A DNA stretch of 64,000 nt, from the NCBI GenBank assembly GCA_021371955.1, contig JAJFVD010000009.1, positions 1 to 64,000 of the forward strand. The letters run 5' to 3'. Numbering within the stretch: position 1 is the stretch's first letter; every line of letters begins with the position of its first letter. Shown in pieces: positions 17,951 to 26,138 of this stretch. The notes under the pieces were generated by a model. The model did no database searches. It was not told the DNA's origin and worked only from the letters and a program-made list of their open reading frames with translations. A program made the translations under genes and the position numbers. This DNA is from Bacteroidales bacterium (lineage in GTDB: Bacteria > Bacteroidota > Bacteroidia > Bacteroidales > UBA932).

Positions 17951-19075
17951 TTAACTTCTTCCTTGCAAAACAATCGAAAGTCTTATTGGTTTACCATCTC
18001 TTATAATTTCTGTAGAAATTTTATCTCCCGGCCTGAATTTGCTTATCTGCTCCTGAACTGCCGGTCCCGAATTTACCGGGATTCCGTTAATTAATGTCAG
18101 CTGGTCGGAAATTTTCAGTCCTGCCTTGTATGCGGCCCCATCTTTGACTAAATCTGCAATATAAACACCTTTTAAATCCTTAATCCCCTTCTCTTTTGCA
18201 AGTTCCCCGTCAATTTCCTGCATTGTAATTCCAAGTACTGCTCTTTGCACCTTGCCAAAATCCATCAAATCTTCAATAACTTTTTTTGCAATTGAGCTCG
18301 GTACAGCAAAAGAATATCCGGTATACGAACCTGTTCTTGAGGCAATAGCGGTATTAATACCTATCAGCTCTCCTCTGGTATTAACAAGAGCACCGCCGCT
18401 GTTGCCCGGATTTACGGCAGCATCCGTTTGAATAAATGACTCTATTTTGAACTCTTCATTTTCAGATGGTATACTTCTGGCCTTTGCACTCACAATTCCG
18501 GCTGTTATTGTAGATCGGAGGTTATATGGGTTTCCTATTGCTATCACCCATTCTCCAAGCCTTAGCGAATCCGAGTTGCCAAAATTAAGAAAAGGGAGTT
18601 TTTGGGCATCCACCTTAATAAGCGCAATATCTGTTACAGGGTCTGCTCCAACCAGCTTAGCCCTGAATGATTTGTTATTATCAAGAGTCACGTTTATCTC
18701 ATCTGCAGATTCAATTACATGGTTATTTGTTATAATGTACCCGTCAGGAGAAATTATAACTCCTGAACCTGAATTAATCTGATTCCTAGGCTCAGCATCA
18801 GGAGAACCGTAACCAAAGAAAAAATCAAAAAAAGAGGGTGTCTGTGAAATGCCTTTTTTTAAAACTTTTACATGTACGACTCCTTTCACTGACGTTTCTG
18901 CAGCATATGTAAAATCGGGATAAAGCTGATTGGATAAAGAAACTTTTTGCACAGGAGTCTCATTACCGGAAAACACATAAGGACCTGAATTTGAAGTAGT
19001 AAATTTAACAACTGTCAACGCAGTAACACCACTGACTAATACAGTTGCAAGAAAAAATAGAACTGTTCTTTTCAT
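17951..19075 (-). CDS. HtrA/DegP-type trypsin-like serine protease with one PDZ domain
   Basis: A 374-residue envelope protease from MKRTVLFFLA; an ATG three codons upstream at 19084 is possible. It has an N-terminal signal or anchor segment (1-25) and a trypsin-like domain with the triad His in ITNNHVIES, Asp in VTDIALIKV and Ser in NPGNSGGALVNT. A single PDZ domain covers about 270-370. DegP of most Bacteroidetes has two PDZ domains and about 490-510 residues, so this one is DegS-like in layout. It should degrade or cleave misfolded envelope proteins. It is divergent from dnaN. Confidence 0.92.
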   Translation of the reverse strand: MKRTVLFFLATVLVSGVTALTVVKFTTSNSGPYVFSGNETPVQKVSLSNQLYPDFTYAAETSVKGVVHVKVLKKGISQTPSFFDFFFGYGSPDAEPRNQINSGSGVIISPDGYIITNNHVIESADEINVTLDNNKSFRAKLVGADPVTDIALIKVDAQKLPFLNFGNSDSLRLGEWVIAIGNPYNLRSTITAGIVSAKARSIPSENEEFKIESFIQTDAAVNPGNSGGALVNTRGELIGINTAIASRTGSYTGYSFAVPSSIAKKVIEDLMDFGKVQRAVLGITMQEIDGELAKEKGIKDLKGVYIADLVKDGAAYKAGLKISDQLTLINGIPVNSGPAVQEQISKFRPGDKISTEIIRDGKPIRLSIVLQGRS

Positions 19076-19131
19076 ATTAATCAATTTTAACGAGCTGAGA
19101 AATCAAATTATATGCCATAACTATTTTTTAT

Positions 19132-19139
19132 TATCTTTG
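19132..19139 (+). promoter_or_regulatory. Possible -7 element for dnaN
   Basis: TATCTTTG lies 17 bases before the dnaN start codon and matches the -7 consensus. No TTTG is found 17-23 bases upstream, so the promoter is only partly supported. Confidence 0.45.
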
Positions 19140-19156
19140 TTAAAAATTGAAAAGAT

Positions 19157-20284
19157 ATGAAATTTGTAGTTTCAAGTACAGAACTTTTAGCACGTCTCCA
19201 ATCAGTTTCGAGAGTAATTTCATCTAAAAATTCACTCCCGATTCTGGATAATTTTCTCTTTGTTCTAAAGGACGGATTTCTGAATATTACGGCATCCGAT
19301 TTAGAGACTACGCTTAAGGCAAAAATGGCAATAGAGAATGTAACCGAGGAGGGAGAAATTACCATTCCAGCAAAACTTCTTACCGATTCACTCCGGGAAT
19401 TTGCCGATCAGCCCCTGGAGTTCAAAACCAACGAAAGCAACTCAATTATTGAGATTCTTTGGGCAACCGGTAATGCAAAACTTCCATGCACATTGTCTGA
19501 TGACTATCCTTCTATTCCGGACTTATCGGAAGAAAACACAACAATAACAATTAATTCCCGCACTCTGCTGGAAGGTATAAACAGAACACTTTATGCTACA
19601 GCGGAAGAGGAATTAAGACCGGTTATGAATGGAATATATTTTGATATTGATACCGACAGCACCACACTTGTAGCATCAGATGCACATAAGCTTGTCTGCT
19701 ACACAAGACATGACATAAAGTCAGAAACAAAATCGGCATTTATCCTTCCTAAAAAACCATCGTCTGTTTTAAAAAACATCCTCGGGAAAGGAGATGAAGA
19801 GGTTATTGTGAAATTTGACAAACGCAATGCCTACTTTGAATTTGAATCATTTGTGCTGGTTTGCAGGCTTGTTGAAGGAAACTATCCGGCCTACCGCTCA
19901 GTTATTCCTAAAAACAACACAAACAAGCTCGTTATAAACAGGACCGATTTCCTAAACAGTGCAAGGAGAGTTGCAGTATGTTCAAACCAGGCCAGCAGTC
20001 AGGTGAGACTTAAACTTTCATATAACACTCTGGAACTGTTTGCACAGGACCTGGATTTTTCTATTTCCGCAAATGAAAAACTGATTTGTCAGTTCGAAGG
20101 AGATAATATGGAAATCGCCTTTAAATCTACATTCTTAATTGAAATTTTAGGAAATCTTCCATACACTGATATTTCACTGGAACTGTCGGATCCTTCGAGA
20201 GCCGCATTAATTCTTGCTGCAGGGCCTGTTGATCCTCAGGAAGAAATTCTTGCACTTCTGATGCCTATGATGGTAAATGCATAA
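19157..20284 (+). CDS. dnaN: DNA polymerase III subunit beta (sliding clamp)
   Basis: A 375-residue clamp protein made of three related domains (about 1-120, 128-245, 250-375). The start MKFVVSSTELLARLQSVSRV and the end EILALLMPMMVNA are characteristic; the C-terminal part forms the cleft that binds polymerase and partner peptides. It forms a ring dimer on DNA at the replication fork. It is followed after 14 bases by a DnaQ-like exonuclease gene, a sensible functional pair. No oriC or dnaA is seen nearby. Confidence 0.96.
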   Translation: MKFVVSSTELLARLQSVSRVISSKNSLPILDNFLFVLKDGFLNITASDLETTLKAKMAIENVTEEGEITIPAKLLTDSLREFADQPLEFKTNESNSIIEILWATGNAKLPCTLSDDYPSIPDLSEENTTITINSRTLLEGINRTLYATAEEELRPVMNGIYFDIDTDSTTLVASDAHKLVCYTRHDIKSETKSAFILPKKPSSVLKNILGKGDEEVIVKFDKRNAYFEFESFVLVCRLVEGNYPAYRSVIPKNNTNKLVINRTDFLNSARRVAVCSNQASSQVRLKLSYNTLELFAQDLDFSISANEKLICQFEGDNMEIAFKSTFLIEILGNLPYTDISLELSDPSRAALILAAGPVDPQEEILALLMPMMVNA

Positions 20285-20298
20285 AGCTCCCTTAAATA

Positions 20299-21090
20299 AT
20301 GAAATTAAATCTAAAAAATCCTATAATATTCTTTGATATTGAGAGTACTGGGTTAAGTATTACACAAGACAGAATTGTTGAAATTTGTGCTCTTAAAATT
20401 AATGTTAATGGTGATCAGGAAATTAAGACAAGAAGGATAAATCCGACAATTCCAATTTCACCCGAGGCTCAGAAAATACACGGAATATCTAATGAAGATG
20501 TTAAAGATTGCCCCACATTCAAAGAGGTAGCGAAAAGCCTTGCCATCTGGATGACCGGATGTGATTTTGCAGGTTACAATTCTATTAAATTCGACATCCC
20601 GCTTCTCGCAGAAGAGTTTCTCAGAGCCGGAATTGATTTCGATTTCAGAAAGAGAAAAATGGTTGATATTCAAAACATTTTTCACAAGATGGAGCAGAGA
20701 ACTCTCGTTGCTGCATATAAGTTTTACTGCAGCAAAGATTTGGAAAACGCCCACTCTGCGGAGGCTGACACCGTTGCTACATTTGAAATTCTTGAATCAC
20801 AACTTGACAGATATAATGACACTCTGGAAAATGACATCGAATTTCTTTCCAAGTTCTCTACAAAATCCAATCTGTTAGATTATGCAGGCAGGATAGTTCT
20901 GGACGAAAAAGAGACTCCGCTTTTTAATTTTGGCAAATACAAGGGAAAACCTGTTGTAACTGTTTTTAAAGCCGACCCAAGTTACTATTCGTGGATGATG
21001 AATGGCGACTTTACCCTTGATACAAAACAAGTGCTCACAAAATTATATAAAAGTTACAACGAAAACCCACAGAAGTCATTTCTGTTGTAA
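20299..21090 (+). CDS. DnaQ-like 3'-5' exonuclease
   Basis: A 263-residue DEDDh exonuclease. It has ExoI FFDIESTGLS (residues 11-20), ExoII with GYNSIKFDIPLL near 95 and ExoIII with HSAEADTVATFEIL near 155, giving the acidic residues and the general-base His. A C-terminal section (about 210-250, FNFGKYKGKPVVTVFKADP) resembles a small domain found in other bacterial exonuclease-like proteins. It probably proofreads or trims DNA ends; whether it is the polymerase III epsilon subunit cannot be decided from sequence. It is cotranscribed with dnaN. Confidence 0.88.
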   Translation: MKLNLKNPIIFFDIESTGLSITQDRIVEICALKINVNGDQEIKTRRINPTIPISPEAQKIHGISNEDVKDCPTFKEVAKSLAIWMTGCDFAGYNSIKFDIPLLAEEFLRAGIDFDFRKRKMVDIQNIFHKMEQRTLVAAYKFYCSKDLENAHSAEADTVATFEILESQLDRYNDTLENDIEFLSKFSTKSNLLDYAGRIVLDEKETPLFNFGKYKGKPVVTVFKADPSYYSWMMNGDFTLDTKQVLTKLYKSYNENPQKSFLL

Positions 21091-21104
21091 TTCAGTTATT
21101 AAAA

Positions 21105-21692
21105 GTGAATATATTTTACAAGAATATAGGGGAGAATAAGTTTTTTCTTAAACCGGACAGTGCGCTGGTTAAAGGCTCCAGAGACTTTTACTTACCCGGT
21201 TATATTGAGGGGGTGATTTTTTCACCCTCTCTTGTTTTTCGTATAAACCGCAGTTCAAAGTGCACGGAAAGTCGCTTTGCCAGACGATATTACAATGAGG
21301 TTTCTTATGGTATTAATATTTGCGATTACCGGTTTCGGCAAAATAATTGCTCAGACATTTTCGATTTAGTAAAACTGACTATTTTCGATAACAGCTGTTA
21401 TGCCGGAGATGAATTTTTTCCCCCGGACCAATATAAGATTAAGGGAAATATCAATTTGGCAATTGACGGCATTGTTGCATTAACCTGCAGAATACCCGAG
21501 AATATACTTGAAGAGGTAAATATGGCAATTGAACTGATTTCCGGATATTGCTCCATGAAATCAGGTGATCTTATCTTTATTCAACTAGGAGAGGTTAAGG
21601 AACTTCGTAAAGACGTCAGATTGTCTCTTTTTCACAGCGAATCCGAGGCAACTCATTCGGAAGATTTACAGTTCGATTTCAGAATAAAGTGA
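21105..21692 (+). CDS. Fumarylacetoacetate hydrolase-fold protein without metal ligands
   Basis: A 195-residue protein that follows the outline of the FAH family as I know it in Bacteroidales: FFLKPDSALVK (13-23), RFARRYYNEVSYGIN, and near the C-terminus SMKSGDLIF, where the family has LKTGDL. The metal-binding ExE of the family (YEVEL type) reads S40-P-S42, and the expected Asp in the GIDFTARD-like segment is missing (GINICDYR). It therefore looks like a full-length but catalytically dead relative rather than a fragment. The reading frame is intact. It lies 14 bases after the exonuclease gene, and its end overlaps the convergent flavoprotein gene by 40 bases. Active FAH relatives cleave or tautomerise acylpyruvates; this one probably does not. 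Confidence 0.6.
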   Translation: MNIFYKNIGENKFFLKPDSALVKGSRDFYLPGYIEGVIFSPSLVFRINRSSKCTESRFARRYYNEVSYGINICDYRFRQNNCSDIFDLVKLTIFDNSCYAGDEFFPPDQYKIKGNINLAIDGIVALTCRIPENILEEVNMAIELISGYCSMKSGDLIFIQLGEVKELRKDVRLSLFHSESEATHSEDLQFDFRIK

Positions 21693-22933
21693 GCCGCAGA
21701 TTTTCCTGCCAGATAACCGGTTGAAAAAGCAATCTGCAGATTATAACCACCGGTGTCTCCGTCAATGTCTATTACCTCACCTGCGAAATAGAGATTTTTT
21801 ATAATCCTGGAGGACATATTTTTTGAAACAATATCGTTCATTGATACTCCCCCTGCAGTTATGACACATCTCTCGAATGAGGTAAAACTTTCAATCTCCA
21901 GCTTCCAGTTCTTGAGTGAATCTATTATAGGGTAAATTTCTCCGGGAAGTTGCGATGAAAGTATCTTGCCGGAAAGCAATTTGTTCTGCTTCATAAACGG
22001 CTCAATAAGCTGCTTTGGAAGAAGTCTGGGTAAAAGGTCCGTTATCCTTATCTTACCGTTTGCGTCAAACTCTCTGTTTATTCTGTTAATAAGCTGCACT
22101 TCACTAAGAGCAGGTTTAAGGTCAATTGTGATAAATACTTTTTCGCCGTTAAGAAGAGCCTTTACAGCTTTCCGGCTAACTCTCAGCCCAAGCGGACCTT
22201 CAAGTCCGTTATTTGTAAACTCAATATCTCCAAACTCTTCCTGCACAGCATCTTTTCCAATATAGAGTTTCAACGTTACATTTTTAAGCACTAAAGATTC
22301 CAGAGAACTGTCATATCCCTTAGGCATTAACGCTGTAAGAGATGGAAAGCATGGAACAATATTGTGGCCAAGATTTCCGGCAAACTTATATCCGTCCCCG
22401 TCTGATCCTGTTGTGGGATATGAAAGCCCTCCGGTAGCTACAATAACTGCTTTTGGGGACACTGATTTCCGGGTGCCATTCTCGTCCCAGACCAACTCTG
22501 TAACTGAGCCGTCAATGGATTTAACATCTGTTACTCTGGCATTATAGCGTACTTCAACGCCCAAAACATTAAGCCTGTTTACCAAAGAATCTACAACATC
22601 TTTTGCCTGACCCGTTTTTGGATACACTCTGTCGCCTCTCTCAATTATTGTTTCAAGCCCTATTTTTTCAAACAGAGCAATGGTTTTGCTGTTTGTAAGA
22701 TTATAAAATGCCGGTTTAAAGAAGTTGTTCTTTGGATAAACATGCTTAGAAAATTCGTCCCAGTTTTTTGTGTTTGTTATGTTGCATCTTCCCTTACCTG
22801 TTATTCTTACTTTTCTCCCTGCTTTCTCCATTTTTTCAAGAAGAAGCACCGAAACACCCTCTTCTGCTGCACTTAATGCAGCCAGCATCCCTGCTGCGCC
22901 CGCTCCTATTACTATCAGCTCTCTGTTTTCCAT
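21653..22933 (-). CDS. HI0933/BaiN-family FAD-dependent oxidoreductase
   Basis: A 426-residue flavoprotein from the start MENRELIVIGAGAAG; an upstream ATG at 22981 would add 16 unlikely residues. The N-terminal Rossmann motif is GAGAAGMLAALSAAEEG, the family motif is KAGRKVRITGKGRCNITNT near 40-58, and the C-terminal FAD-contact segment is LYFAGEVIDIDGDTGGYNLQIAFSTG. Members include BaiN bile-acid reductase and many of unknown substrate. The gene is divergent from the BtuF-like gene, and its 3' end overlaps the FAH-like gene on the other strand. Confidence 0.9.
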   Translation of the reverse strand: MENRELIVIGAGAAGMLAALSAAEEGVSVLLLEKMEKAGRKVRITGKGRCNITNTKNWDEFSKHVYPKNNFFKPAFYNLTNSKTIALFEKIGLETIIERGDRVYPKTGQAKDVVDSLVNRLNVLGVEVRYNARVTDVKSIDGSVTELVWDENGTRKSVSPKAVIVATGGLSYPTTGSDGDGYKFAGNLGHNIVPCFPSLTALMPKGYDSSLESLVLKNVTLKLYIGKDAVQEEFGDIEFTNNGLEGPLGLRVSRKAVKALLNGEKVFITIDLKPALSEVQLINRINREFDANGKIRITDLLPRLLPKQLIEPFMKQNKLLSGKILSSQLPGEIYPIIDSLKNWKLEIESFTSFERCVITAGGVSMNDIVSKNMSSRIIKNLYFAGEVIDIDGDTGGYNLQIAFSTGYLAGKSAAHFILKSNCKSSE

Positions 22934-22956
22934 TTCGCAAAGTAAGCCAATTTTAT

Positions 22957-22964
22957 TAACTTTG
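22957..22964 (+). promoter_or_regulatory. Possible -7 element for the BtuF-like gene
   Basis: TAACTTTG matches the -7 consensus 16 bases before the start codon. A near-match TTTC lies 20 bases upstream in the -33 position. Confidence 0.4.
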
Positions 22965-22980
22965 AATAAAATATATCTCA

Positions 22981-24081
22981 ATGAAATTTTCGGTAAACAT
23001 CTCTCTTGCCATACTGATTATCCAATTTTTATGCGGCTGCAAAAACAGCGTAAAGGAGGAAACCGCTATTAAAACAGGCAAGGGTTGTGAGTATGCTACT
23101 AATTTTGACATATTCGGTAAAAATGAGTCTAAAATCATTGTTATCCGGGAATCCTGGAATTCAGATACAAACTCCGGTGATACGATAAAACAATCTGAAT
23201 ACAAAAACGTTCCATTCAAAAGGGTTGTATGTATGTCAACAAGTCATATAGCATATCTCTCTGCACTTGGACTGGAAAACTGCATTGTAGGTGTATCAGG
23301 TTCAAAATATATTTCCAATCCCGCAATAAAGGATAAAATTAAAAAAGGAGATATCGCCGATGTTGGTTTTGAATCTTCCTTAAATTATGAATTGCTGATT
23401 AGCCTGAAACCGGATATTGTTTTTTCTTATGGCATAAGCGGAGAAAATAACCAGTATATCGAAAAAATGCGACAGTTTGGAATAAGAGTCGTTACAATTG
23501 GAGACTATCTTGAAGAACACCCGCTTGGTAAACTTGAATATCTCAAACTGTTTGGTGAGTTGTTTGGAGTAAGGGAGAGAGCTGATTCTATTTATAATGA
23601 TTCAAAAAGCAGTTATCTGAATTATAAGAACCTGGCTGCAAACAGTAAAAGAGTAAAAGTTCTGATAAATGCTCCATGGAAAGACGTCTGGTACATTCCT
23701 GGAGACAGAAGCTACATAAGTGTCCTCATTAACGACGCAGGAGGAGACATTCTGCTGTCGAAGAATGGGAAAGCGACACCTCACTCATACAATCTCGAAG
23801 AGGTATACTCCATTTCTTCCGAGGCAGATTACTGGTTAAACCCTAACAATTACTCTTCAATTGAAGAGCTGAAATACAGCAATCCACTTTTCAAGAATAT
23901 TCCTGCTTTGAAAAAAGGTATGATTTTCAACAATATTCTAAGAAACACACCTGAAGGCGGAAGTGATTTTTGGGAAACAGGAGTTGTTGAACCTGATGCT
24001 ATTCTCAGGGATCTGATAAAAATTTTCCACCCCGAACTTGATACAGAGTGGCAACTAAAATATTATATGAAACTAAAATAA
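22981..24081 (+). CDS. BtuF-like ABC transporter substrate-binding lipoprotein
   Basis: A 366-residue protein. A lipoprotein signal (1-20) ends in LCGC, so it should be lipid-anchored at Cys20. The rest is a helical-backbone periplasmic binding protein (class III, cobalamin/iron-siderophore type): FKRVVCMSTSHIAYLSALG near 80 starts lobe 1, and LISLKPDIVFSYG near 138 is characteristic. It would bind a chelate such as cobalamin or ferric siderophore for uptake. No permease or ATPase gene is next to it, so it is an orphan here; its partner genes may lie elsewhere or it may be used differently. Confidence 0.82.
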   Translation: MKFSVNISLAILIIQFLCGCKNSVKEETAIKTGKGCEYATNFDIFGKNESKIIVIRESWNSDTNSGDTIKQSEYKNVPFKRVVCMSTSHIAYLSALGLENCIVGVSGSKYISNPAIKDKIKKGDIADVGFESSLNYELLISLKPDIVFSYGISGENNQYIEKMRQFGIRVVTIGDYLEEHPLGKLEYLKLFGELFGVRERADSIYNDSKSSYLNYKNLAANSKRVKVLINAPWKDVWYIPGDRSYISVLINDAGGDILLSKNGKATPHSYNLEEVYSISSEADYWLNPNNYSSIEELKYSNPLFKNIPALKKGMIFNNILRNTPEGGSDFWETGVVEPDAILRDLIKIFHPELDTEWQLKYYMKLK

Positions 24082-24109
24082 AAAGAGAGGGATAAATTTC
24101 CCTCTCTTT
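24082..24109. terminator. Bidirectional terminator between convergent genes
   Basis: A perfect 10-base stem AAAGAGAGGG / CCCTCTCTTT with an eight-base AT loop sits between the BtuF-like gene (+) and buk (-). It has A/T runs on both sides and can serve both. Confidence 0.85.
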
Positions 24110-24130
24110 CTAAAAATGCCGGTTACCCTG

Positions 24131-25204
24131 CTATTCATATACAGATGGCATCTCCTTTCCGGTAATTACATCCAGTCCGTTCATTGCCAGGGCAGACATT
24201 TCATCTTCTCCGGGGTATATTTTTACAGGAGCAATAAACTTTATCATTTCGGTAATTTTATCCATCAATTTGCTGTTATATGCAACACCTCCCGTAAGGA
24301 GAATTGCATCAACATTTCCGGACAGTGCTGCTGCGGCTGCTCCGATGGCTTTTGCAACATTATACCCGAAAGCATCGGATATTAGTGTGTACTTCTCATC
24401 GCCTTCGCTCACCTTTTGCTCCACAACATTAAATGAGTTTGTGCCCAGATGTGCAACAACTCCGCCTTCGCCTGTAATCATTTTTTTAACATCATTCAGA
24501 GTATATTTACCTGAAAAACAAAGTTCGGCGAGTGCATAAGCCGGTAATGTCCCGGATCTCTCGGGTGAAAATGGACCTTCGCCGTTTAAAGCATTGTTCA
24601 CATCTACAACTTTACCGTACAAGTGAGCCCCAACAGAGACGCCTCCGCCAAGGTGTGCGACAATAAGCCTGAGAGTATGATAATCCTTACCCTCAGATGA
24701 TGCATACATTTTAGCAATTGCCTTTTGATTTAGTGCATGGAATATAGATACTTTGGGAAGCAGAGGATGTCCGGAAACTCTCGCTACATCGGATAATTCA
24801 TCTACTACTACAGGATCTGCAATATATGCCTTGCAACCGGGTATTTCCGAAGCCATATTTGAAGCAATGAGCCCGCCCAGGTTGCTGGCATGTTCTCCGC
24901 CAATACCAATTGTAAGATCATGAATCATTGCTTTATTTACTTCATAGACGCCGGATTTGATTGGCTTGAGAACGCCTCCCCTTCCGACTATTACCGATAT
25001 CTTGGAAAGATCTATATTGTTTTCGTTAAGGGCATTAGTAATTGCATCTTTGCGAAACTCATACTGGTCTGCAATTTTCTTATATGAAGATATCTCCTCC
25101 GAAGAGTGCCTCAATGTGTGAGTAAATATCTGTTTATGATCTTCAAAAACTGCAATTTTCGTAGAAGTCGAGCCAGGATTTATTGCTAATATTATATATC
25201 CCAT
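24131..25204 (-). CDS. buk: Butyrate kinase
   Basis: A 357-residue acetokinase-family enzyme that turns butyryl phosphate plus ADP into butyrate plus ATP. It shows ILAINPGSTSTKIAVFED at the start (phosphate-binding loop), GRGGVLKPIKSGVYEVN near 75, VAHLGGGVSVGAH near 180 and LTGGVAYNSKLMDKI near 300. Length and motifs separate it from acetate kinase (about 400 residues). It is the last gene of the operon ackA-ptb-buk, four bases after ptb, and ends at a terminator. Confidence 0.93.
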   Translation of the reverse strand: MGYIILAINPGSTSTKIAVFEDHKQIFTHTLRHSSEEISSYKKIADQYEFRKDAITNALNENNIDLSKISVIVGRGGVLKPIKSGVYEVNKAMIHDLTIGIGGEHASNLGGLIASNMASEIPGCKAYIADPVVVDELSDVARVSGHPLLPKVSIFHALNQKAIAKMYASSEGKDYHTLRLIVAHLGGGVSVGAHLYGKVVDVNNALNGEGPFSPERSGTLPAYALAELCFSGKYTLNDVKKMITGEGGVVAHLGTNSFNVVEQKVSEGDEKYTLISDAFGYNVAKAIGAAAAALSGNVDAILLTGGVAYNSKLMDKITEMIKFIAPVKIYPGEDEMSALAMNGLDVITGKEMPSVYE

Positions 25205-25207
25205 AAA

Positions 25208-26113
25208 TTATTTTGCTGTTAATGCTGCAAGAGCAATTGAGTTTAATTTAGTATCTATGCTGTCTGCGCGGCTCGAAAGAACACATGGTACTTTTGCACC
25301 GGCAACTATAGCGGCTTGTTTTGCACCTACGCAAAGAAGACTGTTAGATTTATAAAACACATTTGCAGACTCAATATTAGGGAATACAAGACAATCTGCA
25401 TCACCTGCAACAGGGCTCACAAGCTTTTTAACTGCAACAGCTTCTGCCGAGAGAGCTACGTCCAAAGCAAGGGGACCATCCACGAAACAGCCTGTAATCT
25501 GTCCTCTGTCTGCCATTTTTGAAATCATGGCAGCATCAACGCATGCCTGCATACCCGGGAGCATTTGTTCAGTAGCTGCAATAATAGCGACTTTTGGTTT
25601 CTCAATTCCAATTGCCTTTGCGGTTTTTACGACATAATTCGTAATGGCAATTTTTTGAGACAAATCCGGAGCCGGAATAACAGCGATATCTCCCATTATC
25701 AACAATTTATGATACTGAGGATTAGAAAGTACAGTTACGTGGCTTAAAATTGCTTTTGCAGGAAGCAGGCCTTTCTCTTTATTGAGAATCGCTCTCATAT
25801 ATTTGTCAGTACTGCAGAGACCTTTCATCAGAATATCACCTTCTCCTGCGTTTATAAGGTCTACAGCCATGCTTACAGCGCTTAGTTCTTCGCCGTTATG
25901 AACTATTCTGAATATTGACGGATTAATTTTTTCATGTTCGCAAACCTGCAGAATCATCTTTTCGTCCCCCACAAGGGTCGCTTCAACAATACCGGCTTCA
26001 ACTGCCAGTTTTGCTGCATTGATAGTGTGATCATCCACTGCCCACGCAGCAATTAATCTCTTCTTTGGTTTAGTTCTTAATTTTTCGTAAATCTGTTCAA
26101 ATGTTGTTATCAT
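25208..26113 (-). CDS. ptb: Phosphate butyryltransferase
   Basis: A 301-residue enzyme of the phosphate acetyl/butaryl transferase family, from MITTFEQIYEKL; an upstream ATG at 26152 would overlap ackA and add 13 residues. Landmarks are RLIAAWAVDDHTINAA near 20, GDILMKGLCSTDKYMRAIL near 95 and GPLALDVALS near 215. It exchanges CoA for phosphate on butyryl-CoA (or related acyl-CoA), giving the substrate for butyrate kinase downstream. Phosphate acetyltransferase (Pta) is related, but the size and pairing with buk favour Ptb. Confidence 0.9.
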   Translation of the reverse strand: MITTFEQIYEKLRTKPKKRLIAAWAVDDHTINAAKLAVEAGIVEATLVGDEKMILQVCEHEKINPSIFRIVHNGEELSAVSMAVDLINAGEGDILMKGLCSTDKYMRAILNKEKGLLPAKAILSHVTVLSNPQYHKLLIMGDIAVIPAPDLSQKIAITNYVVKTAKAIGIEKPKVAIIAATEQMLPGMQACVDAAMISKMADRGQITGCFVDGPLALDVALSAEAVAVKKLVSPVAGDADCLVFPNIESANVFYKSNSLLCVGAKQAAIVAGAKVPCVLSSRADSIDTKLNSIALAALTAK

Positions 26114-26138
26114 ATTTCTATTTTTTATATCAGCTATA

